Shown here: positions 1-5,301 of the stretch, piece after piece | Layout of the letters: each line of letters starts with the position of its first letter | Numbering within the stretch: the stretch's first letter is position 1 | Assembly (NCBI GenBank): GCA_017353825.1 | Contig: JAFMSC010000284.1 | Location: 1-5,892 of the forward strand | DNA length: 5,892 bases | From: Hyphomicrobiaceae bacterium | Lineage (GTDB): Bacteria > Pseudomonadota > Alphaproteobacteria > Rhizobiales > Hyphomicrobiaceae | Direction of reading: 5' to 3' | Translations under genes and position numbers: made by a program | Notes under the pieces: model-generated | Told to the model about the DNA's origin: nothing | Databases searched by the model: none | Seen by the model: only the letters and a program-made list of their open reading frames with translations

Positions 1-165
1 CCAGACCTGCAGCCCCATGCCCACAGCCTCGCCGCGCTGGCGCCGCGGCTCACGCCAGCGGCCGTGAGGCCGCTCTATCTCAGGGCGCCGGATGTAAAGG
101 CGCAGGATCGGGCGACGCTCCGGGGGCGCACCGATGAGGCGGGCGGTGATGATGCGAGCCGATAG
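1..165 (+). CDS. tsaB: TsaB, C-terminal end (partial, 5' end outside window)
   Basis: Frame 1 is open from the first base and stops at TAG 163-165, giving 54 residues of a C-terminus. The stretch PLYLRAPD, about 30 residues before the stop, matches the conserved C-terminal motif (P-x-Y-L-R-x-P-D) of TsaB/YeaZ proteins of alphaproteobacteria. TsaB is the inactive ASKHA-fold partner of TsaD, with which it makes the threonylcarbamoyl-adenosine (t6A) at position 37 of ANN-decoding tRNAs in the cytoplasm. The 3' end overlaps the start of rimI, and a tsaB-rimI pair is a common arrangement in bacteria, which supports the call. The nucleotide-binding-like N-terminal lobe is not in the window, so the identification rests on the short tail and the neighbour. 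Confidence 0.8.
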   Translation, partial: PDLQPHAHSLAALAPRLTPAAVRPLYLRAPDVKAQDRATLRGRTDEAGGDDASR

Positions 166-736
166 GACGCCTGCGGACACCTCATCGGCGCTGCGCATCT
201 GCGGTTGCGAGCCGCACCACGCCGGCGAACTAGCGCAGCTCCACGCGAGCCTATTCGAGGCACCCTGGGACGCGGCAAACTTCAAGGAGCTGTTGGCCAA
301 TCCCGGTACGCTGGCGTTTGCCGCAAGGTCTAGCGCGATCGGCGCCGACAAGGCTCTGCTGCCGTGGGGCCTGATTGTCGGGCGGGTGGCCGCCGACGAA
401 GCCGAGGTCCTCACGCTGGCCGTGGCCAGGGAGCATCAGCGGCTTGGCGTCGGCGCACGCCTGGTCGAGAGGTTGTGCCGGGCCGTCCAGAAGTGCGGTG
501 CGCACCGGCTCTATCTGGAGGTCGCCGAGGCCAACAAGCCCGCGCGGGCACTCTACGCCGGGCTCGGCTTCCAGGAGAGCGGGCGTCGGCGCGGCTACTA
601 CGTGCGCGCGGGAGCTTCCCGGGAAGACGCCATCAACATGTGCTTGAAGCTCAATGGCCCTGCCGAGGCCGGGACTAGGCTGGAACGTAGGGGCCTGGAG
701 CTTGACGGGCTGCCGGCAAAGCGTCCGCGGCGGTAG
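134..736 (+). CDS. rimI: RimI, ribosomal protein S18 N-alpha-alanine acetyltransferase (GNAT)
   Basis: This is a 200-residue GNAT acetyltransferase of the RimI type, which transfers acetyl from acetyl-CoA to the N-terminal alanine of ribosomal protein S18. The sequence shows the RimI N-terminal signature around FEAPWDAANF (41-50), a beta-4 strand EVLTLAV (91-97), the acetyl-CoA pyrophosphate loop HQRLGVGARL (101-110), and the motif B region YLEVAEANKPARALYAGLGF (127-146), with the conserved N-x-x-A-x-x-L-Y and GF. Tyr141 lies where RimI has its catalytic tyrosine. It overlaps tsaB by 32 bp from ATG 134. ATG 149 or 152 are also plausible starts, since GAGG (136-139) lies 9 nt before ATG 149, while ATG 134 has only a GGGGG run. 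The protein is longer than typical RimI (about 150-165 residues), because of a basic tail of about 27 residues after LKLNG and up to 15-20 residues at the front. Function is confident; the start is not. Confidence 0.92.
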   Translation: MRRAVMMRADRTPADTSSALRICGCEPHHAGELAQLHASLFEAPWDAANFKELLANPGTLAFAARSSAIGADKALLPWGLIVGRVAADEAEVLTLAVAREHQRLGVGARLVERLCRAVQKCGAHRLYLEVAEANKPARALYAGLGFQESGRRRGYYVRAGASREDAINMCLKLNGPAEAGTRLERRGLELDGLPAKRPRR

Positions 737-916
737 GCCGCTCGGGCCATAAGGGTGCCGGGGACCTGACCTCGGTTGAGAGCGCGGGCAAATCGGTGCC
801 GCTGCCGCGCAGCTTTACTGAGGGGCTTGGCCCCGCTAAATCGGGGGCGAATTTGCGCTATCTGCTGCACCCAAGCTGGAGCTATGGGGTAACACGCACG
901 GCCTGCCAGGCATACG
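737..916. other. rimI-miaB intergenic region with GC hairpins
   Basis: There are 180 bp between rimI and miaB with no convincing ORF on either strand. Several short inverted repeats can be seen. One is 758-763 / 770-775 (CCGGGG with CCTCGG, one G-U pair, 6-nt loop). A second is 822-826 / 830-834 (GGGGC with GCCCC, 3-nt loop). The arm 830-834 can instead pair with GGGGC at 844-848. None is followed by a T-run, so a classical intrinsic terminator is not supported. TTGAGA at 776-781 resembles a -35 box but has no -10 at 16-18 nt. The region probably separates transcription or RNA stability of rimI and miaB, but this is inference. Many rhizobial genomes carry a Fur-family gene at this place; no trace of one is visible. 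Confidence 0.4.
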
Positions 917-2272
917 ATGACCAACCCGCACAAGGTCCACGTCAAGACATTCGGCTGTCAGATGAACGTCTATGACAGCGAGCGGATCGCCGAGCTGCTG
1001 GCGCACCTGGGCTACGCCGAGACGGCGGCGGTGGAAGACGCCGACGTCGTCGTACTCAACACTTGCCACATCCGCGAGAAAGCGGCTGAGAAGGTCTATT
1101 CCGACCTCGGCCGCATCCGCGCGATCAAGGAGCGTCGGCGCGAGCTAGGCCGGAACACCCTCGTGGCGGTTGCGGGGTGCGTGGCGCAGGCCGAAGGGGC
1201 GGAGATCGTGCGACGCGAGCCCAGCGTGGATGTGGTCGTGGGACCGCAGAGCTACCACCGGCTGGGCGCCCTCCTGGCGCGCGCCAACGCGCAGCGGGTG
1301 CCCATGATCGACACCGAGCTCCCCGAGAAGGATAAGTTCGCCGCCCTGCCCGCGCGTGCTCTGCCGGTGTCCGGGGCCGGGGCGCCCTCAGCCTTTCTGA
1401 CGGTGCAAGAGGGTTGCGACAAGTTCTGCACGTTCTGTGTGGTGCCCTATACGCGTGGTACTGAATATTCACGTCCCGTGGCCGATGTGGAGGCCGAGGC
1501 GCGCCGGCTCGTGGATAGGGGCGTGCGCGAGATCACGCTCTTGGGGCAGAACGTCAACGCCTACCACGGTGCGGGGTCCGACGGCCGCCCGCGGTCGCTG
1601 GCCGACCTGATCGGTCGGCTTTCGCGTCTTGAGGGTCTCAAGCGTCTGCGCTACACCACAAGCCACCCGCGCGACATGCGCGACGACCTGATCGCGGCGC
1701 ATCGCGACGAGCCCAAACTCATGCCCTACCTTCACCTGCCCTTCCAGGCGGGTTCCGACCGCATTCTTGCGGCCATGAATCGCAAGCATACCCGCGCCGA
1801 CTATCTGGCGCTCATCAAGCGCATCCGCGCCGCGCGGTCCGACATCGCGCTCTCGACGGACGTGATCGTGGGCTTCCCCGGCGAGACCGAGGCCGAGTTC
1901 GAGGCCACGCTTGCGTTGCTTAACGAGGTGAGCTTCGCCCAGGCCTACACCTTCAAGTACAGCCCCAGGCCTGGCACGCCGGCTGCGGCAATGGAGCAGC
2001 TTCCCGATGACGTGAAGGACCGCCGGTTGCAGCGCGTGGTTGAGGTGGTGGAGGCCAGCCAAACGGCGTTCAACACAAGCTGCGTCGGAAGCGTGCTGCC
2101 TGTGCTTTTGGAGCGGCCAGGGCGCCATCCGGGGCAGCTCGTCGGCCGCTCGCCTTTCATGCAATCGGTGCACGTGAGTGCAGATTCGTCATTCTGCGGT
2201 CACGTGGTGGAGGTTGAAATCCTTGCTGCCAGTGCCAATAGTCTCACGGGAACGTTGACATCGGCCACATGA
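917..2272 (+). CDS. miaB: MiaB, tRNA-2-methylthio-N6-dimethylallyladenosine synthase
   Basis: This 451-residue radical-SAM methylthiotransferase converts i6A37 to ms2i6A37 in tRNAs that read UNN codons. Three parts are visible in the usual order. The N-terminal UPF0004 domain has the auxiliary 4Fe-4S cysteines C14 (in FGCQMN), C50 (NTCHIREKA) and C88 (GCVAQ). The radical-SAM domain has C167-x3-C171-x2-C174, followed by PYTRGTEYSRP, LLGQNVNAYHG (208-218), TTSHPRDM, LHLPFQAGSD and DVIVGFPGET. A C-terminal TRAM RNA-binding domain follows from about 388, with the typical GQLVGRSPFMQSVHV. Length is normal and all six cluster cysteines are present. NVNAYHG and the TSHPRDM region fit MiaB rather than RimO or MtaB. 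ATG 917 has a weak AGG (908-910) 6 nt upstream and places the KVHVKTFGCQMN start correctly. It ends 77 bp before phoH. Confidence 0.97.
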   Translation: MTNPHKVHVKTFGCQMNVYDSERIAELLAHLGYAETAAVEDADVVVLNTCHIREKAAEKVYSDLGRIRAIKERRRELGRNTLVAVAGCVAQAEGAEIVRREPSVDVVVGPQSYHRLGALLARANAQRVPMIDTELPEKDKFAALPARALPVSGAGAPSAFLTVQEGCDKFCTFCVVPYTRGTEYSRPVADVEAEARRLVDRGVREITLLGQNVNAYHGAGSDGRPRSLADLIGRLSRLEGLKRLRYTTSHPRDMRDDLIAAHRDEPKLMPYLHLPFQAGSDRILAAMNRKHTRADYLALIKRIRAARSDIALSTDVIVGFPGETEAEFEATLALLNEVSFAQAYTFKYSPRPGTPAAAMEQLPDDVKDRRLQRVVEVVEASQTAFNTSCVGSVLPVLLERPGRHPGQLVGRSPFMQSVHVSADSSFCGHVVEVEILAASANSLTGTLTSAT

Positions 2273-2328
2273 GGCAGGTCGCCCGCAGTTGTGGTAGGCT
2301 TGCTGGGGCGAAGGATTCGGATAGCGAG

Positions 2329-2349
2329 ATGCTTCGGGAGGTTGCCTAA
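2329..2349 (+). other. Possible tiny upstream ORF abutting phoH
   Basis: ATG 2329 opens a six-codon reading frame (MLREVA) that stops at TAA 2347-2349, directly before the TTG start codon of phoH and in the same frame. The phoH Shine-Dalgarno lies inside it. Its own ribosome site is poor: AAGGA at 2311-2315 is 13 nt away. It may be a chance frame, a coupling device, or the relic of a longer phoH N-terminus cut by the in-frame stop. Nothing shows that it is translated. Confidence 0.15.
2336..2341 (+). promoter_or_regulatory. Shine-Dalgarno deciding the TTG start of phoH
   Basis: GGGAGG lies 8 nt before TTG 2350, an ideal distance. The first ATG in the frame (2359) is 17 nt away, too far for this site, so the Shine-Dalgarno favours the TTG. 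Confidence 0.7.
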
Positions 2350-3366
2350 TTGTCTGGCATGCGCGGGCCAGCGATACCGCACGCTGGCAAGCCCGCCAAA
2401 GTTGCGCACGCGCGTGTGGTGGTGCCTTTCGAGGATAACCGCCATTTGAACCGCCTGCTCGGCGAATACGATGGGCACCTAGCATTGATCGAGGATCGTC
2501 TCGGCATCGAGACACACGCGCACGGCAACGTGGTCACGCTCACTGGGCCGGCGGAGGCCTGCGCGACAGCGCGCGAGGTGCTGGAGAAGCTCTATATGCG
2601 CATCCGCCGCGGCGAGGAGATCGGCGCCGGCGATGTGGATGGACTTCTGCGCCACAGCCGGGCCGAGCCCGACGGCAAGGACAACCTGCCGCAGATCCGT
2701 ACAAGGCGTCGCGTGATTACCGCGCGGTCGCCGAACCAAAGCCACTACATCCGTGCGCTGGACCGGTCCGATCTGGTGTTCGGATTGGGTCCGGCCGGCA
2801 CCGGCAAGACGTACCTAGCGGTGGCCCACGCTGCACAGTACCTGGAGCGGGGGCAGGTGGAGCGCATTGTGCTGTCGCGGCCGGCCGTGGAGGCCGGCGA
2901 GCGCCTGGGCTTCCTGCCGGGCGACATGCGCGAGAAGGTCGATCCCTACCTGCGTCCCCTCTATGACGCGCTCTACGACGTGCTCCCGCCCGCCAAGGTA
3001 GAGCGCGACCTCCTGAGCGGCGTGATCGAGATCGCGCCCCTCGCCTTCATGCGTGGCCGCACGTTGTCGCACGCCTTCGTGATCCTCGACGAAGCCCAGA
3101 ACAGCACGTCGATGCAGATGAAGATGTTCCTCACCCGCATGGGTGAGGGCTCGAAGATGGCGGTGACCGGCGACCCGAGCCAGATCGACCTGCCGCCGGG
3201 GCAGAAGTCGGGCCTGGAGCAGGCCGTCGGGCTACTGCGCGGTGTCAAGGGGATCGAGGCGGTGCGCTTCGATGCCGGCGACGTGGTGCGGCGCGATCTC
3301 GTGGCGCGCATCGTCGAGGCCTACGACAAGGCCGCCGCCTCCGACAGGGCTGGCAACTCCAAGTAG
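2350..3366 (+). CDS. phoH: PhoH family ATPase, YbeZ type
   Basis: This 338-residue PhoH/YbeZ protein is a cytoplasmic P-loop NTPase thought to act as an RNA helicase-like partner of YbeY in rRNA maturation and RNA turnover. An N-terminal KH-like RNA-binding region spans about 22-85 (VVVPFEDNRHLNRLLGEYD, then IEDRLGI and GNVVTLTG). The PhoH ATPase core follows from about 120 and has Walker A GPAGTGKT (147-154), LSRPAVEAGERLGFLPGD (175-192), Walker B VILDEAQN (244-251) and the sensor region VTGDPSQIDLP (272-282). The closing element reads DVVRRDLVARIVEAY (311-325), where most relatives have DVVRH. Length is normal. The start is TTG 2350, directly after an in-frame TAA and 8 nt after GGGAGG; the alternative ATG 2359 lacks a site at the right distance. 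The gene ends 13 bp before ybeY, so the two are very probably co-transcribed. Confidence 0.95.
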   Translation: MSGMRGPAIPHAGKPAKVAHARVVVPFEDNRHLNRLLGEYDGHLALIEDRLGIETHAHGNVVTLTGPAEACATAREVLEKLYMRIRRGEEIGAGDVDGLLRHSRAEPDGKDNLPQIRTRRRVITARSPNQSHYIRALDRSDLVFGLGPAGTGKTYLAVAHAAQYLERGQVERIVLSRPAVEAGERLGFLPGDMREKVDPYLRPLYDALYDVLPPAKVERDLLSGVIEIAPLAFMRGRTLSHAFVILDEAQNSTSMQMKMFLTRMGEGSKMAVTGDPSQIDLPPGQKSGLEQAVGLLRGVKGIEAVRFDAGDVVRRDLVARIVEAYDKAAASDRAGNSK

Positions 3367-3379
3367 TCGGCGCGCAGCC

Positions 3380-3952
3380 ATGACCGTCCCAGGCGACAGT
3401 TCGCCTTCCACGTCACCCGTTGAGCCGGCACCCGCCGAGCCCGAACCACCCGAACGGCTGTCGGTCACCATCCTCGAAGAGGCCGGCGATTGGAGCCAGT
3501 TCGGCGCCTGCGAGGAGGCGATTGCCGGTGCTGCGGCGGCCGTAGCCCGCGATCGGCGGTGCGCGCGGGCGCGTGGGGCCGAGGCGTGTGTGGTGCTGGC
3601 GGACGACGCGCTGCAGCGCTCACTGAACCACGCCTACCGTGGTCGGGACGCACCGACCAACGTGCTCTCGTTCCCGTTCCAGGACGCGCTGGGCGCCGCA
3701 TCGCGCAGGGGCTCCGGCGCGGCGGAGCCGCGTCAGCTCGGCGATGTGGTGCTGGCGGCCGAGACCCTCCGCAAGGAGGCGGCCGAGCAGGGCATCCCGC
3801 CCGTGCACCATCTGCAGCATCTGGTGGTCCACGGTCTCCTGCATCTTCTGGGCTTCGACCACGGCACGGAGGCCCAGGCGCAGGCCATGGAGCGGCTGGA
3901 AGCCCAAATTCTGGCGACCCTCGGGGTCGCCGACCCCTACGCGGCGGCCTAA
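3380..3952 (+). CDS. ybeY: YbeY, endoribonuclease-like rRNA maturation factor
   Basis: This 190-residue protein of the UPF0054/YbeY family is a zinc-dependent factor needed for 16S rRNA 3'-end processing and ribosome quality control. The zinc motif H-x3-H-x5-H is complete in HGLLHLLGFDH: H151, H155 and H161. Upstream, LNHAYRGRDAPTNVLSFPF (82-100) and LGDVVLAAET (120-129) are the other conserved blocks. ATG 3380 is 13 bp after the phoH stop. No clear Shine-Dalgarno precedes it, which suggests translational coupling to phoH. The frame is also open further upstream, inside phoH, but family similarity begins only near ERLSVTILEE (25-34). The first 25 residues are rich in Pro, Glu and Ser and are probably disordered; together with a loop near 103-118 they make the protein somewhat longer than typical YbeY (about 150-165 residues). 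Identity is certain; the exact start is fairly sure. Confidence 0.95.
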   Translation: MTVPGDSSPSTSPVEPAPAEPEPPERLSVTILEEAGDWSQFGACEEAIAGAAAAVARDRRCARARGAEACVVLADDALQRSLNHAYRGRDAPTNVLSFPFQDALGAASRRGSGAAEPRQLGDVVLAAETLRKEAAEQGIPPVHHLQHLVVHGLLHLLGFDHGTEAQAQAMERLEAQILATLGVADPYAAA

Positions 3953-3956
3953 GGCC

Positions 3957-3964
3957 AGGGAGAG
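3957..3964 (+). promoter_or_regulatory. Shine-Dalgarno before the small repeat ORF
   Basis: AGGGAGAG lies in the 14-bp gap after the ybeY stop. Its GGAG (3959-3962) is 4 nt before ATG 3967. It is better than the site in front of ybeY and is the main sign that the small ORF could be translated. Confidence 0.45.
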
Positions 3965-3966
3965 TG

Positions 3967-4071
3967 ATGAAGCTTTTGCGAACGCAGTCCGCACTTGAGG
4001 GTCGCGCACTTGAGGGCCCCGCACTTGAGGGCCCAGCACTTGAGGGCGACATCAAACGAGCCAAGGAATAG
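3967..4071 (+). CDS. Possible small protein with (x)ALEG pentapeptide repeats
   Basis: ATG 3967 opens a 34-codon frame ending at TAG 4069-4071. I do not recognise the product. It begins MKLLRTQ, continues with four pentapeptides (SALEG, RALEG, PALEG, PALEG) encoded by the 15-bp tandem repeat, and ends DIKRAKE. There is no signal peptide, membrane segment or cysteine. Signs for a gene: a purine-rich Shine-Dalgarno 4 nt ahead, a position 14 bp after ybeY within the operon, and a repeat unit whose length is a multiple of three, so copy number can change without breaking the frame. Signs against: the product is very short and low in complexity, no related protein is known to me, and the open frame could follow simply from a non-coding minisatellite. 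The four repeats also carry TGA in another frame, so only some frames stay open. Translation is unproven. Confidence 0.35.
   Translation: MKLLRTQSALEGRALEGPALEGPALEGDIKRAKE
3990..4049 (+). repeat. Four-copy 15-bp tandem repeat (core GCACTTGAGGG)
   Basis: The 11-bp core GCACTTGAGGG occurs without mismatch at 3991, 4006, 4021 and 4036, exactly 15 bp apart. The four bases between cores vary: TCGC, CCCC and CCCA between copies, with CGAC after the last. Two middle units create GGGCCC at 4014-4019 and 4029-4034, which can pair as a 6-bp GC stem with a 9-nt loop in RNA. The 15-bp unit keeps the frame of the overlapping small ORF. Such arrays usually arise by replication slippage and can vary in copy number among strains. 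Confidence 0.95.
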
Positions 4072-4197
4072 CGGAAATGGAACCGTGCCGCGCCGACGCC
4101 GCGCGCAACATCCTTGAGGCCAGGACATTGGTCGTTGAGCCACCCAAGCGAACCCTACGCAGGGTCGGCGAAAGGAAGCGCCGAGGGGAGGTGGCCG
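4072..4197 (+). other. Leader between the small ORF and corC
   Basis: This is 126 bp without a convincing gene. The corC frame is open through part of it (from TTG 4114), but the residues there look unlike CorC and TTG 4114 has no Shine-Dalgarno. I looked for sigma-70-like boxes and found none worth naming: TTGGTC at 4128 and TTGAGC at 4135 lack a partner -10. It may be the 5' leader of a separate corC transcript or just spacer in the operon. Confidence 0.4.
4184..4191 (+). promoter_or_regulatory. Shine-Dalgarno deciding the corC start
   Basis: AGGGGAGG, containing a perfect GGAGG (4187-4191), stands 6 nt before ATG 4198. It sets this ATG as the start rather than the upstream TTG 4114 of the same frame. 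Confidence 0.8.
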
Positions 4198-5244
4198 ATG
4201 CCGCTTAAGCGACCTCTTGGAAGCCCCAGCCTTCAGGCCGGGGAGCATGTCGCCAGCAAGGATTCCGAGAGACATTCCGAGACCGGCGAGACGGGCCAGA
4301 GCTGGTTCACCGGCCTGAAAGCCAAATTGGGTCTGCCGGGCGCGCCCAGCTTGCGCGAGACGTTGGAGAGCGCGCTGCGCACCGCCGGCGAGAGCGAGGG
4401 GTTCTCGGTCGAGGAGCGCGAGATGCTGCTCCGCATCCTGCGCTTCGGCACGCTGCGGGTTGAGGACGTGATGGTGCCGCGCGCCGACATCATCGCTGTG
4501 GACGAGAGCGATTCGATCCGCGAGCTCTTGAAGACGTTCGACGCCGCGGGTGTGTCGCGCGTTCCGCTCTACCGCGAGACCCTGGACGAGCCGCGGGGCG
4601 TGGTGCACGTCAAGGACGTTCTGCACTGGCTGGTCGGTCATGCCCAGGCACGTCCGTCCGACGATGTCGACGGATCGCCGTCCGAGGTGCGCGGCGCGGG
4701 CAGGGACGTTGCGCCCGACTTATCGCGCGTGGACCTGTTGCGGTCGATCGCGTCGGCGGAACTCGGACGCCCGACGATCTACGTGCCCCCCTCGATGCCG
4801 GCAGCCAACCTGCTGTTGCGCATGCAGTCCTCCCACATCCATATGGCGCTGGTGGTGGACGAGTACGGCGGCACCGACGGCCTTGTCACCATCGAGGATC
4901 TGGTCGAAGAGATCGTGGGCGAGATCGAGGACGAGTACGATGAGGCCGAGGTCGCGCACATCGCCAGCGATGCCAAGTTCGGGCTAACCACGCTAGCGCG
5001 CACGCCGGTGCACGAGCTGGAGGCTTACCTGGGGCTGAAGCTGCTCGATGCGGAGCAGGAGAACGACATCGAGACCGTTGGTGGGCTCATATCGTCGATT
5101 GCCGGTCGAGTACCAGCGCGCGGTGAACTGATCGCCCACCCCACGGGAATTGCCTTTGAGGTGCTCGACGCCGACCGCCGCCGCGTCAAGAAGCTCAAGC
5201 TACATCTGCCCGGCAGCTCCCCTGACGCCGCGCCGGCGGCCTGA
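4198..5244 (+). CDS. corC: CorC/YbeX (TlyC-type) CBS-domain protein
   Basis: This 348-residue protein belongs to the soluble, short CorC/YbeX group, linked to magnesium and cobalt efflux or homeostasis and, in E. coli, to ribosome function. A variable, charged N-terminus (1-50) and a helical segment LRETLESAL...SVEEREMLLRILRF precede the CBS pair. CBS1 spans about 87-145 (VEDVMVPRADI, GVSRVPLYRE, GVVHVKDVL). CBS2 spans about 193-246 (HIHMALVVDEYGGTDGLVT, then IEDLVEEIVGEIEDEYD), including the adenosine-nucleotide-binding type T-x-E-D. The C-terminal CorC_HlyC transporter-associated domain follows at about 258-336, with ENDIETVGGLI and AHPTGIAFEVLDADRRRVKKLKL. No DUF21 membrane domain is present, so it is not the CNNM/YfjD form. 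It is somewhat longer than E. coli YbeX (about 290 residues) through the N-terminus and an inter-CBS linker rich in Asp, Ser and Gly (152-173). Two stops in a row, TGA and TAG, end it 57 bp before lnt. Confidence 0.93.
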   Translation: MPLKRPLGSPSLQAGEHVASKDSERHSETGETGQSWFTGLKAKLGLPGAPSLRETLESALRTAGESEGFSVEEREMLLRILRFGTLRVEDVMVPRADIIAVDESDSIRELLKTFDAAGVSRVPLYRETLDEPRGVVHVKDVLHWLVGHAQARPSDDVDGSPSEVRGAGRDVAPDLSRVDLLRSIASAELGRPTIYVPPSMPAANLLLRMQSSHIHMALVVDEYGGTDGLVTIEDLVEEIVGEIEDEYDEAEVAHIASDAKFGLTTLARTPVHELEAYLGLKLLDAEQENDIETVGGLISSIAGRVPARGELIAHPTGIAFEVLDADRRRVKKLKLHLPGSSPDAAPAA

Positions 5245-5301
5245 TAGCGGCTTGACTCAAGTCCCCGGGCCCGCAAGTTTGCCCTCCCGACGGAGAGGGA
5301 T
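5245..5301. other. corC-lnt spacer
   Basis: The 57-bp spacer contains the small palindrome CTTGACTCAAG (5251-5261) and a GC run with GGGCCC, but no T-tract, so no terminator is supported. The purine-rich GGAGAGGGA at 5292-5300 is the ribosome site of lnt. The genes are likely co-transcribed. Confidence 0.4.

Noticed and set aside
758..775. Intrinsic terminator after rimI
   Set aside because: The stem is only 6 bp with a G-U pair, and no T-run follows.
776..804. Possible sigma-70 promoter before miaB (TTGAGA)
   Set aside because: There is a good -35-like hexamer, but nothing like TATAAT at 16-18 nt downstream.
1469..2173. Reverse-strand frame of 234 codons inside miaB
   Set aside because: It lies entirely antisense to a fully conserved miaB region and is rich in His/Arg from mirrored codons; a shadow.
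3242..3379. N-terminal extension of ybeY into phoH
   Set aside because: The frame is open but overlaps the conserved end of phoH, and its residues are a Ser/Arg/Pro-rich shadow; ATG 3380 after the phoH stop is the natural start.
3465..4064. Long reverse-strand frame (199 codons) across ybeY and the repeat
   Set aside because: It lies opposite ybeY, which has clear catalytic motifs. Its sequence is arginine- and proline-rich as expected for a GC-rich antisense shadow, and it matches no family.
4113..4119. Fifth degenerate copy of the repeat core (CTTGAGG)
   Set aside because: Only seven bases match, it is out of phase with the 15-bp period and 70 bp away; chance is likely.
4114..4197. N-terminal extension of corC from TTG 4114
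   Set aside because: There is no Shine-Dalgarno at TTG 4114, whereas ATG 4198 has a perfect GGAGG at 6 nt; the extra residues do not resemble CorC.
3949..4641. Reverse-strand frame whose product carries ALKC repeats opposite the tandem array
   Set aside because: The Cys-containing repeats are just the complement of the 15-bp units; the rest of the frame is the antisense of corC, and there is no family match.
5251..5261. CTTGACTCAAG palindrome as operator or terminator before lnt
   Set aside because: It is short, no regulator family is recognised and no T-tract follows; not enough to claim a site.
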